Below, one piece after another: positions 1 through 6,761 of a stretch of 36,232 nt of DNA. Below the pieces are notes generated by a model. That model made no database searches. It saw only the letters and a program-made list of their open reading frames with translations, and had not been told where the DNA came from. Each line of letters starts with the position of its first letter. Position 1 is the first letter of the stretch. The DNA lies in the NCBI GenBank assembly GCA_023435855.1, contig JAEZLG010000094.1:1-36232 (forward strand), read 5' to 3'. This DNA is from Bacillota bacterium (lineage in GTDB: Bacteria; Bacillota; Clostridia; Christensenellales; CAG-138). A program made the position numbers and the translations under genes.

Positions 1-1398
1 ACAAGGCGTACACTGTACGATCTTGAGCGTGCCAAGGAGCGTCTGCAAATCCTGGAAGGCCTTCGTATAGCGCTTGACAACATCGACGAGGTCATAGAGC
101 TTATCAAAACCTCCCCGAATGCCGCCGTCGCCAAAGAACGCCTCAACGCGCGCTTTGCATTGAGCGATAAGCAATCGCAGGCCATCCTCGATATGCGCTT
201 GCAGCGCTTGACAGGCCTCGAGCGCGACAAGATTGAAGAGGAATATAACGAGCTTTTGAAAACCGTGGCATATTATGAGAGCATACTCGCAGACGAGAAG
301 ATACTTTTGGGCATTATCCGCGATGAGGTATTGGAAATCCGCCGTAAGTTTGCGGACGAGCGCCGCACGAGCATTGAGCTTGCGAGCGACGATATAGACC
401 TTGATGACGTGATACAGCCCGAGGACATGGTGATAACTCTTACGCAGTTTGGCTATATAAAGCGCATGGAGATGGACAACTACCGCGCGCAGCGGCGCGG
501 CGGGCGCGGTATCATGGCACAGACTACGCGTGAGGAAGATTTCGTTCGCGATATATTCATCGCCAACACGCATGACCAGATCTTGTTCTTCACGAATATG
601 GGCAGGGCATTTCGCATTAAGTGCTACTTAATTCCCGAAGCGGGGCGTACGGCAAAGGGCACGCCCATCGTGAACCTTCTCCAGCTTCGCGACGGCGAAA
701 AGGTGACCACGATGCTTCGCGTCACAAAAGAGGTAGAGGCAAAATACCTCGTGCTTGCGACGCGCGAGGGACTCATTAAAAAGACTTGCGTGAGCGAGTT
801 TGAAAACATCCGCAAGGGCGGCTTAATCGCGCAAAACCTCAATGAAGGCGACGAGATGATCGGCGTGCTTCTGACCGAAGGAGACGATGAGATACTCGTA
901 GGCACGCGTCAGGGTAAGTGTATTCGCTTCAGCGAAGACGATATGCGTCCCATGGGCCGCACGGCGGCCGGCGTAAGGAGCATTGCGCTTGACGACGGCG
1001 ACAGCGTTGTAGATGTTGAGAGGGTGCAAAAAGGCGCACATGTTCTTTGCGTAACGGAGCGAGGCCTTGGCAAACGCACGCCGGAAGAAGAATATCCCCT
1101 GCAGGGCAGGTACGGTAAAGGTGTTATCACCATTAAAGTTACGGAACGCACGGGAGAGCTCATCTGCCTCAAAATGACCGACGGCGATGAGGATATGATG
1201 ATTATTCGCGACGACGGCACTGCCATCCGCATGAACGTGAACGATGTGAGCATATTCGGGCGCAACACCCAGGGCGTAAAGCTTATGCGCGTAGACGAAG
1301 GCACCCGCGTGGTGGGCGTAACGCTCGTACCGAGTGCAGAGGAAGAGGAAGAAGAAGAAACGTCCGAGGGAAATACACCGATAGGTATAGAGGAATAA
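1..1398 (+). CDS. gyrA: DNA gyrase subunit A, C-terminal part (5' end outside window)
   Basis: GyrA is the DNA-breaking and DNA-wrapping subunit of gyrase (A2B2), which introduces negative supercoils using ATP. The reading frame is open from base 1, so the catalytic N-terminal winged-helix and tower domains lie upstream of the window. What is visible starts in the coiled-coil region (DNIDEVIELI, then QAILDMRLQRLTGLERDKIEEEY) and runs through the C-terminal beta-pinwheel. The GyrA box QRRGGRG is present, which separates GyrA from the topoisomerase IV subunit ParC and is needed for DNA wrapping. The protein ends in an acidic tail rich in Glu, common in GyrA. cca follows about 96 bases downstream on the same strand. 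The identification is firm; only the start is missing. Confidence 0.97.
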   Translation, partial: TRRTLYDLERAKERLQILEGLRIALDNIDEVIELIKTSPNAAVAKERLNARFALSDKQSQAILDMRLQRLTGLERDKIEEEYNELLKTVAYYESILADEKILLGIIRDEVLEIRRKFADERRTSIELASDDIDLDDVIQPEDMVITLTQFGYIKRMEMDNYRAQRRGGRGIMAQTTREEDFVRDIFIANTHDQILFFTNMGRAFRIKCYLIPEAGRTAKGTPIVNLLQLRDGEKVTTMLRVTKEVEAKYLVLATREGLIKKTCVSEFENIRKGGLIAQNLNEGDEMIGVLLTEGDDEILVGTRQGKCIRFSEDDMRPMGRTAAGVRSIALDDGDSVVDVERVQKGAHVLCVTERGLGKRTPEEEYPLQGRYGKGVITIKVTERTGELICLKMTDGDEDMMIIRDDGTAIRMNVNDVSIFGRNTQGVKLMRVDEGTRVVGVTLVPSAEEEEEEETSEGNTPIGIEE

Positions 1399-1401
1399 AA
1401 T

Positions 1402-1425
1402 GTAGGGGCGGATACTATCCGCCCG
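1402..1425. repeat. Short palindromic repeat, GGGCGGATA type, copy 1
   Basis: The arms GGGCGGATA (1406-1414) and TATCCGCCC (1416-1424) are a perfect 9-bp inverted repeat around a single C, preceded by GTAG. A near-identical unit lies at 5106-5127 and a related one at 5164-5183, so this is a dispersed repeat family. It directly follows the gyrA stop. There is no T-run, so it is a poor intrinsic terminator. Function unknown. Confidence 0.75.
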
Positions 1426-1494
1426 CAATACAGCCGAACATCCCCTATAGTCCCCTGCTTCTTTTCTTTCACGAAAAGATGACTGCGAGGAAAA

Positions 1495-2898
1495 ATGCCG
1501 ACCATTCCCATTTCAAAACCCTTAAAGCGATTAGCAGCCCTCTTTTTGCAGGAGGGCTTTTCGCTCTATGCGGTGGGCGGCATGGTACGAAACCCGCTTT
1601 TAGGCTTTCCTGTGAGCGATACGGATATCGCAAGCGCTATGGAGCCCGAGTGCCTTATGGAGCTTTGTGAACGCCACGGCATTCGTCAGATACCCAAAGG
1701 ACTTTCCTACGGTACGCTGGAGCTTCATGTCGATGGTGAAAGCTATGAGCACACCACATTCCGCGCTGATACCTACGGCACGGGAGGCGCTCACAGGCCG
1801 GAAGCGGTTGCGTTTTCAAAGACGCCTGAGGAGGATGCATTCCGCCGCGATTTTACGGTAAATGCACTCTACTATGATATTTCTGCCGAAAAACTGATAG
1901 ACCCTACGGGGGGGATAAGCGACCTTCATGACCGTGTGATACGTGCTACGAGCAAGGACCCGGCTGTCATTTTACGCGACGATGGGCTTCGTATTTTGCG
2001 CATGTTGCGTTTTATGGGTGAGCTTGGGTTTCACATTGAGGAAGACACACTCCGTGCAGCCAAAGAGAATGTAGAAGGCTTAAAGGATATCTCCCCCGAG
2101 CGCGTGCGTGACGAGCTTACTAAAATACTACTTTGCGATGCACGTTATGCCGTGTGGCATTACGACAGTGATACGAATTCTGCAGGGGACGGAAGCCCTG
2201 TCTTAAAGGCACTGCAAACGATGGAAGAAATAGGCGCATTAAAAGCGGTATTCCCTGAGTTGAGCATGATGCGCGGTGTGCAGCAAAAAACCTCCCACCA
2301 TCGCTTCGACGTACTCGACCACAGCTTTCACGCCTGTGCGTGCGTTGTGCCGGAACTATCCTTGCGTTTAAGTGCGCTTTTGCATGACACGGGTAAGCCC
2401 GAAAGCGTAAGGCTAAACGGCAATATGCATGGGCATGAGGTCAGAAGCGAATTAATTTCCCGGGAAATTCTGACACGATTGCGTTACCCAACAGCGTTGG
2501 TTGACAAAGTGTGCATTCTTGTGAAAAACCATATGTACGATCTCAACGGCGATGCGCGAGAGTTTAAGCTCCGGCTCCGTTTTACCTCTATGGGTAAAGA
2601 GAATGCAAAAAAACTTGTGCACTTGCGTGAGGCGGATGTACATGGCTCGGGTGTACTTTCAGGTCCGGTCAAAACCGCGGAAAAATGGAAAAAGATCCTT
2701 GACAGAATGGAAAAAGAAAATGTGCCATGGAGCTTAGATGAGCTTGCCTGCACAGGTACGGACATTATGACATGGCTTAACATAGGCCCGTCGCCTCGTG
2801 TGGGAGAGGTGAAACAACGTCTTTATGAGCACTGCGTTCGCTACCCCAAGGATAATAACAAAAACATACTTCAAAAAATAGTTGGAGGAATGAACTGA
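1495..2898 (+). CDS. cca: CCA-adding enzyme (tRNA nucleotidyltransferase) with HD domain
   Basis: Adds or repairs the 3' CCA end of tRNAs in the cytoplasm using CTP and ATP. This is a class II nucleotidyltransferase of 467 aa. The head domain has the GG motif (AVGGMVRN, about residues 26-33), the metal-binding DxD (SDTDIA, about 41-46) and the RRDFTVNALYYD block (about 117-128). An RNA-binding neck domain (DDGLRILRMLRF) follows, then an HD-type domain with LLHDTGKP near residue 305. The ATG at 1495 is preceded by GAGG. An earlier GCG-frame start is not supported. The downstream amidotransferase gene begins 1 base after the stop, so the two are probably co-transcribed. Poly(A) polymerase is the only close alternative and is less likely in this phylum. 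Confidence 0.93.
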   Translation: MPTIPISKPLKRLAALFLQEGFSLYAVGGMVRNPLLGFPVSDTDIASAMEPECLMELCERHGIRQIPKGLSYGTLELHVDGESYEHTTFRADTYGTGGAHRPEAVAFSKTPEEDAFRRDFTVNALYYDISAEKLIDPTGGISDLHDRVIRATSKDPAVILRDDGLRILRMLRFMGELGFHIEEDTLRAAKENVEGLKDISPERVRDELTKILLCDARYAVWHYDSDTNSAGDGSPVLKALQTMEEIGALKAVFPELSMMRGVQQKTSHHRFDVLDHSFHACACVVPELSLRLSALLHDTGKPESVRLNGNMHGHEVRSELISREILTRLRYPTALVDKVCILVKNHMYDLNGDAREFKLRLRFTSMGKENAKKLVHLREADVHGSGVLSGPVKTAEKWKKILDRMEKENVPWSLDELACTGTDIMTWLNIGPSPRVGEVKQRLYEHCVRYPKDNNKNILQKIVGGMN

Positions 2899-2899
2899 C

Positions 2900-3553
2900 A
2901 TGAAGCGACCCATCATCGGCATAAGCCCGTCGTTTGAGGAAGACAAGTATTATAAGCTTTACAAAAACTATTGCTCGCTCATCAACGAAGCAGGCGGCGA
3001 GGCAATTATCCTTCCCTTTCAATTCGAAACGTTTTCCGCTTTGGACGGCGTGATCTTATCGGGCGGCGGCGATGTGGACGGACAGTTGGGCGGTTATGAG
3101 AACACAGAAATTGTTGATCGTGTAGCGCATGAGAGAGACGCGTTTGAAGTTAGGCTTTTTGAAGCGGCGTTTCGGCGTAGCGCACCCATTTTGGGTATAT
3201 GCCGCGGGCACCAGATCATAAACGTTGCGTTAAAAGGCACGCTGCATCGCGATATTCCTGAGGCAGGCTTTACTGAGAATCATCAGCTTCACGGCGAAAG
3301 CGAGCACCCCATTCGCACCCTGGCGCCTTCGCGCGTGAGAGAGATGTTTGGCGAAACGGCAATGGTTTGGAGCACGCATCACCAGGCGGTAAAAGACCTC
3401 GGAAAAGGGCTTACGGCAACTGCTTGGTCACCGGAGGGCATCATAGAAGCTATAGAGCATGAAAACGGACGTGTAATCGGGCTTCAAACGCATCCGGAGC
3501 GCATGGGCTTTCTGCCACCGTTTTTATGGCTCGTGGAGAACTGCGGCAAATAA
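2900..3553 (+). CDS. Gamma-glutamyl-gamma-aminobutyrate hydrolase family protein (peptidase C26)
   Basis: Class I glutamine-amidotransferase-fold hydrolase of 217 aa, similar to PuuD, which cleaves gamma-glutamyl-GABA to glutamate and GABA. The nucleophile Cys101 sits in GICRGHQ, and the His198/Glu200 pair is in QTHPER, so the catalytic triad is complete. The N-terminal MKRPIIGISPSF and the LSGGGDV oxyanion region are typical. The GGAGG at about 2884-2888 lies inside the end of cca, and the ATG follows the cca stop by one base, which points to translational coupling. The family also includes enzymes acting on other gamma-glutamyl amides, so the exact substrate is unknown. No other polyamine pathway gene is next to it. 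Confidence 0.88.
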   Translation: MKRPIIGISPSFEEDKYYKLYKNYCSLINEAGGEAIILPFQFETFSALDGVILSGGGDVDGQLGGYENTEIVDRVAHERDAFEVRLFEAAFRRSAPILGICRGHQIINVALKGTLHRDIPEAGFTENHQLHGESEHPIRTLAPSRVREMFGETAMVWSTHHQAVKDLGKGLTATAWSPEGIIEAIEHENGRVIGLQTHPERMGFLPPFLWLVENCGK

Positions 3554-3627
3554 ACGCGAAGCATGTAAAACGGTGTAAACATTTTATGACAAAACACTAA
3601 AGCGGTGCGCAAACGGCCACTGTTTGC

Positions 3628-3656
3628 TTGCAAATGCGCCAAAAAGCATGTAGAAT
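3628..3656 (+). promoter_or_regulatory. Sigma-A-type promoter for the alpha/beta hydrolase gene
   Basis: A -35 box TTGCAA (3628-3633) and a -10 box TAGAAT (3651-3656) are separated by exactly 17 bases. A roughly 105-base leader follows. It holds two mutually exclusive small stems that share the CGCCT segment at 3736-3740 (AAGGCGT 3712-3718 with ACGCCTT 3735-3741, or CGCCT with AGGCG 3744-3748). Neither has a T-run. Confidence 0.6.
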
Positions 3657-3768
3657 AACATGACTATATAGCGTGTAATTGCGCTGGGCATAGCGGATAC
3701 AGCATGCCCTTAAGGCGTGTTACCATTTTTAAAAACGCCTTTTAGGCGGGGATACCGGGAGGTCACAC

Positions 3769-4785
3769 GTGAGCTTATCCCTTGAGGTTAAAAAATTTAT
3801 CAACTCCGAACATATCGGGGACTATGTAGAATTCACCCTGCCCGCACCGGACTATCCGGAGCGCGGCAGCCGTAAAAAGCCCGTTAAGGAGCAAAAGCCC
3901 GAAGCTGCAGAAGCAATCGCTGCGGAAGCGACCGAAGGTGATGTGAAGGCGGAGGAACCAACTCCTGTAACGGTGGAAGTCCCAACCGGCGAAAAGGTAC
4001 GCATGCACTATCTTGAGGCGGGCGTAGGTGAACCTCTTATTTTGGTTCATACAATCGCACAGTCCATCTACACCTGGCGAAGTGCATTTAACCGTTTGAG
4101 TGAATACTACCGCGTGATTGCTGTTGACCTATTAGGCCATGGCTATTCAGACAGGCCGGAGACATTCGGCTATACCATTGAGGAACATGCAGAGAGCCTT
4201 CGGCTGTTTATGGACGCTATAGGCATTAAATCCGCGCACTTCATGGGTTTCTCTATGGGCTGTGCATACGTATCGCAGCTTGCGGTTTCAGCACCCGAGC
4301 GCATGGGCAGGATTATCCTCCTTGCCCCCGGTGGTATATCGCCTGAAATGCCGCTTCCCATCCGCATGATTGACAGCACGGTATTTGGCCCAATCGCCTC
4401 CATGCTCTTTGGGCTGCGCACTGTGGAGAATGTGCTGTCCGAATGCTTCTTTGACCTCACCTGCCTCACTAGTGACGTTATAACAGAATACTACCGCACC
4501 ATTTCCGATCCTTCCGGCAGGCGCGCTGTTCGCCACTCACTCCATTATTTTGACGATACCGTTATCAACACGCGCTTGCGTGAGATGGAACAGGATATTT
4601 TGATTTTACAGGGCGGCGAGGATAAATGGCGCTCCCAGACGCAGGCTGAGTTCTACCACGCAGCCTATAAAAACGCCTGCTTTGCGGTGGTGCGAAACGC
4701 CGGCCACCTTTTACAAGAGGAAAAGCCCGATAAGCTCTTAGCAGCTACGCTCGAATTCATACCTGTGGCGATGCCGGGGGAATAA
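3769..4785 (+). CDS. Alpha/beta hydrolase with a charged N-terminal insertion
   Basis: Serine hydrolase of the alpha/beta fold, 338 aa, cytoplasmic (no signal peptide). The nucleophile elbow is GFSMG with Ser162, the oxyanion region is LVHTIAQS (about 92-99), VDLLGHGYSDRP marks the strand-4 loop, and His313 in NAGHLLQEEKP completes the triad with an Asp/Glu near 285-290 (LQGGEDKW). The start is GTG at 3769 with GGGAGG six bases upstream. An odd feature is a roughly 40-residue stretch (about 31-72) rich in Lys, Glu, Ala and Pro that separates the N-terminal 25 residues from the catalytic core and probably forms a flexible linker. It has its own promoter, and the last base of its TAA stop is the first base of a hairpin element. 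Substrate not predictable; haloalkane dehalogenases, esterases and C-C hydrolases all share this layout. Confidence 0.85.
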   Translation: MSLSLEVKKFINSEHIGDYVEFTLPAPDYPERGSRKKPVKEQKPEAAEAIAAEATEGDVKAEEPTPVTVEVPTGEKVRMHYLEAGVGEPLILVHTIAQSIYTWRSAFNRLSEYYRVIAVDLLGHGYSDRPETFGYTIEEHAESLRLFMDAIGIKSAHFMGFSMGCAYVSQLAVSAPERMGRIILLAPGGISPEMPLPIRMIDSTVFGPIASMLFGLRTVENVLSECFFDLTCLTSDVITEYYRTISDPSGRRAVRHSLHYFDDTVINTRLREMEQDILILQGGEDKWRSQTQAEFYHAAYKNACFAVVRNAGHLLQEEKPDKLLAATLEFIPVAMPGE

Positions 4786-5069
4786 AGCGCTTGCGCGCTT
4801 TCGCGTGCATGTCTTGTGAGCCATGCACGCGAGTAAGGGTCTTGCACATCCGCCTCTCGCGCTTTGGCGCTCCCACCCTTCGGGTACTACTGATGTCGCC
4901 TATGGCGACAATTAAGGTTGCGGGCGGCGGATGTGAAAGGAACGAAAGGCTACGCCTTTCATCCGTTTCGGCGCACGCAAGGCCGTAGGCCTTGGCCCAA
5001 AGGGCTCCGGCTATGCCGGACGCACATGTCGCCGAAGCCGGAAGGAAGTCAAGGGGTTCGCCCCTTGAC
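4785..5069 (+). repeat. Dispersed multi-hairpin element, copy A (candidate structured RNA or mobile repeat)
   Basis: Non-coding stretch made almost wholly of stems. They are: AAGCGC 4785-4790 with 4795-4800; an 11-bp stem 4801-4811 with 4822-4832; an outer 10-bp stem CACATCCGCC 4845-4854 with GGCGGATGTG 4926-4935; inside it GCGC 4859-4862/4867-4870, ACCC 4875-4878/GGGT 4882-4885 and TGTCGCC 4894-4900/GGCGACA 4904-4910; then GAAAGGC 4944-4950/GCCTTTC 4954-4960; a stem TTCGGCG 4967-4973/CGCCGAA 5030-5036 enclosing three more hairpins (4979-4993, 4995-5005, 5006-5020); and GTCAAGGGG 5048-5056/CCCCTTGAC 5061-5069 with a TTCG loop. A second copy lies at 21083-21321 with compensatory changes. No T-run follows, and no long ORF with recognisable content crosses it. 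Function unknown; orientation is assigned only from its position after the stop codon. Confidence 0.8.
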
Positions 5070-5084
5070 AATCCCGGAGTTATC

Positions 5085-5128
5085 GGGGTTATGCCCAGAA
5101 CCCCGTAGGGGCGGATAGTATCCGCCCG
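5085..5128. repeat. Hairpin plus palindromic repeat, GGGCGGATA type, copy 2
   Basis: A stem GGGGTT (5085-5090) with AACCCC (5099-5104) is followed at once by the second copy of the short palindrome: GGGCGGATA 5109-5117, a central G, TATCCGCCC 5119-5127. The unit from GTAGGGG to CCGCCCG matches that at 1402-1425 except for the central base. Confidence 0.7.
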
Positions 5129-5158
5129 CGTGTTCATGCAAAGGATTGAATTTCTCAT

Positions 5159-5183
5159 GTAGGGCGGGATGATTTCATCCCGC
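5159..5183. repeat. Palindromic repeat, diverged member (GCGGGATG type)
   Basis: GCGGGATG (5164-5171) and CATCCCGC (5176-5183) form a perfect 8-bp stem around ATTT, preceded by GTAG as in the other members. It looks like a sequence-diverged relative of the units at 1402 and 5105 that has kept its symmetry. A similar GCGGCGGGAT stem occurs at 35319-35345. The remaining bases up to the MerR promoter at 5213 hold only an A-rich stretch. Confidence 0.6.
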
Positions 5184-5212
5184 TGTTTTAAAAAAAATAT
5201 TTACTTTACCTA

Positions 5213-5243
5213 TTGACCCTGACGTTGCGTTAGGGTTTATTGT
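5213..5243 (+). promoter_or_regulatory. MerR-type promoter with 19-bp spacer and operator dyad
   Basis: The -35 TTGACC (5213-5218) and -10 TATTGT (5238-5243) are 19 bases apart instead of 17. The spacer carries the dyad ACCCTgACgt-t-gcGTtAGGGT (5216-5236), with 8 of 10 positions symmetrical. A long spacer spanned by a dyad is the hallmark of promoters that MerR-family activators untwist. It lies about 25 bases before the MerR/TipAS gene, so autoregulation is the natural reading. Confidence 0.85.
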
Positions 5244-5267
5244 ATTTGTAAAGGGAGGCGAAACGGG

Positions 5268-6005
5268 ATGATGACCGTGCACGAGGTGGCAAAGCTCGCG
5301 GGAATCAGCGTACGCACGCTGCATTATTACGATGAAATCGGGCTACTCCGTCCGGACGGAGCGAGCTACGCGGGATACCGGCTTTATGGGGATAGTTCCA
5401 TAGAGCGGCTTCAGCAGATTTTGTTTTTCCGCGAGCTTGGGTTTCCCCTAGGGGAAATCGCGGCCATACTTAATGCGCCAAACTATGATAAATCACAGGC
5501 GCTTTTAAACCACAGGCGGCTTCTTACGCTCAAACGCGAGCGGCTAAACGGGCTTATCGCCCTTGTGGATCAAGCGCTCAAAGGAGAGGATTCTATGAGC
5601 ATAAAGGAATTTGATATGAAAAAGATTGATGAAGCACGCGAACAGTATGCCGCAGAGGCAAAGTCGCGATGGGGTGAAACGAACGCGTATAAGGAAAGTG
5701 AAAAACGCACCGCCAAATACACCAAAGAGGATTGGGCGCGAATGAGCACTAAATCGGAGGCGATTTTCAAGGGCTTTGCCGAATTGCGAAATTTGGACCC
5801 CGCATCCGATGCAGTGCAGTCGCTTGTGCGGCAATGGAAGGCGTTCATAAGCGAGAGCTATTATGACTGCACGGACGAGATACTTTCAGGTTTGGGTGAA
5901 ATGTATGTGGATGATGCGCGGTTCACAAAAAATATCGACGCTTATGGAGAGGGTACCGCAATGTTTATGCGTGACGCCATACGGGCGAATGTGAAAGGAA
6001 AGTAA
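5268..6005 (+). CDS. MerR family transcriptional regulator with TipAS drug-binding domain
   Basis: Activator of the TipAL/Mta type, 245 aa. Residues about 4-24 form the winged helix-turn-helix (VHEVAKLAGISVRTLHYYDEIGLLRP), followed by the wing (YRLYGDSSIERLQQI), a long dimerisation helix (about 75-105), and a C-terminal TipAS domain (about 115-240, with KYTKEDWARMSTKSEAIFKGFAEL and SYYDCTDEILSGLGEMYV). In known relatives this domain traps amphipathic or thiopeptide-like compounds and switches on multidrug genes. GGGAGG lies ten bases before the ATG at 5268; a second ATG follows directly. The promoter upstream has the matching MerR operator. No efflux pump gene follows on the same transcript, so its targets may be itself and remote genes. 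Confidence 0.93.
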   Translation: MMTVHEVAKLAGISVRTLHYYDEIGLLRPDGASYAGYRLYGDSSIERLQQILFFRELGFPLGEIAAILNAPNYDKSQALLNHRRLLTLKRERLNGLIALVDQALKGEDSMSIKEFDMKKIDEAREQYAAEAKSRWGETNAYKESEKRTAKYTKEDWARMSTKSEAIFKGFAELRNLDPASDAVQSLVRQWKAFISESYYDCTDEILSGLGEMYVDDARFTKNIDAYGEGTAMFMRDAIRANVKGK

Positions 6006-6010
6006 CAAAA

Positions 6011-6046
6011 AGGCCGTTTCGGGAACTTTGCCGGAACGGCTTTATA
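6011..6046 (+). terminator. Intrinsic terminator after the MerR gene
   Basis: GCCGTTTCGG (6013-6022) pairs with CCGGAACGGC (6031-6040) with one wobble, and CTTTATACT follows. It lies 6 bases after the stop codon. Confidence 0.65.
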
Positions 6047-6154
6047 CTATGCCGAAAAGGGCAATGTTCAAACATCGTTTACAGGGAGATTGGGGCCTAT
6101 ATGGTAAAATCGGTAAAAGAATTTTACCCCGTCATCAAGATATGCGGAGGTTGT

Positions 6155-6712
6155 ATGCTTTTAGGATACGTTGTGAGGGTTCTTCCCGTTATCGCGCTTT
6201 TTAGCCTCCTAATCTATTTACCGGTGTATTTTGCGCATAAACATCGCTTTGGAAAAAGACCATTTGTCAGACATGTTGTGATCTACGCCTTTATCGGGTG
6301 CTGTTTGTCGCTTCTCTACTTGACGATTCTATGGTACTACCCCGATATTACGTTTCACCCGGGTTATTACATGCTGAATTTGGAGCCCTTCGTCTGGACG
6401 CGGGAAGTTTACAGCATGGGTGCGGTAAAGATGTTCAAGCAGCTTGCCGTCAACATTGTTATGTTTATCCCTTACGGAATGCTACTCCCCATGACATTTG
6501 AGAAAATGAATAGACTGTGGAAAACAGCGCTTTGCGTGCTGTTTACCACCATTTCGATAGAAACGCTGCAATTCTTCATGGGGCGAAGCGCCGATGTTGA
6601 CGACGTTATTATGAAATTTATAGGCGGGATTGTAGGGTATCTATTGTTTTTGCTATTGCAGTCGGCTTACGGAAATAAAAAGGGCTGGCAGCGTGCCTTG
6701 CATCGGACATAA
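6155..6712 (+). CDS. VanZ-like integral membrane protein
   Basis: VanZ-family protein with four to five predicted membrane helices. Conserved family features are NIVMFIPYGMLLPM, the ETLQFFMGR segment and the ADVDDVIMKFIGGIVGY block near the C-terminus, where the usual Asn after DDVI.. is Lys. VanZ itself gives low teicoplanin resistance in enterococci; most relatives have no proven role, and no van cluster is nearby. I chose the ATG at 6155 (185 aa) because GGAGG lies just before it (6146-6150). An upstream in-frame ATG at 6101 (203 aa) has GGGAG 12 bases away and remains possible. The MerR gene ends in a terminator, so this gene is likely transcribed on its own. Confidence 0.85.
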   Translation: MLLGYVVRVLPVIALFSLLIYLPVYFAHKHRFGKRPFVRHVVIYAFIGCCLSLLYLTILWYYPDITFHPGYYMLNLEPFVWTREVYSMGAVKMFKQLAVNIVMFIPYGMLLPMTFEKMNRLWKTALCVLFTTISIETLQFFMGRSADVDDVIMKFIGGIVGYLLFLLLQSAYGNKKGWQRALHRT

Positions 6713-6728
6713 AGTATTCCGGAAGGAA

Positions 6729-6758
6729 AAGCCGCGGTGTTTCTTAGCACCGCGGCTT
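6729..6758. terminator. Bidirectional terminator between convergent genes
   Basis: AAGCCGCGGTG (6729-6739) and CACCGCGGCTT (6748-6758) form an 11-bp perfect stem with an 8-base loop. It separates the plus-strand VanZ gene from the minus-strand ABC ATPase gene. T-rich sequence (TTCGTTTAATTTT) follows on the plus strand and AAGG-derived TTTTCC on the minus strand. Confidence 0.8.
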
Positions 6759-6761
6759 CGT

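Noticed and set aside
1..1398. ParC instead of GyrA
   Set aside because: The QRRGGRG GyrA box is present, and cca follows as in gyrA surroundings.
823..1511. Long minus-strand open frames opposite the gyrA end
   Set aside because: They are antisense to a clear GyrA C-terminal domain and have low-complexity Ser-rich translations.
4845..4935. Assignment of the conserved core to a group I intron, a TnpB/IscB omega RNA or another named RNA
   Set aside because: GTTGCGGGC faintly recalls an intron core, and the stems recall omega RNAs, but no full set of conserved features or nearby nuclease or transposase gene could be found. The identity is left open.
4757..5158. A 133-codon open frame on the minus strand, and smaller plus-strand frames, across hairpin element A
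   Set aside because: They consist of translated hairpin sequence with no recognisable content, and the stems and their compensatory changes explain the region better. No matching frame is kept in copy B.
4785..5183. A CRISPR array
   Set aside because: The repeats are palindromes of differing sequence without regular spacing or unique spacers, and no cas gene is present.
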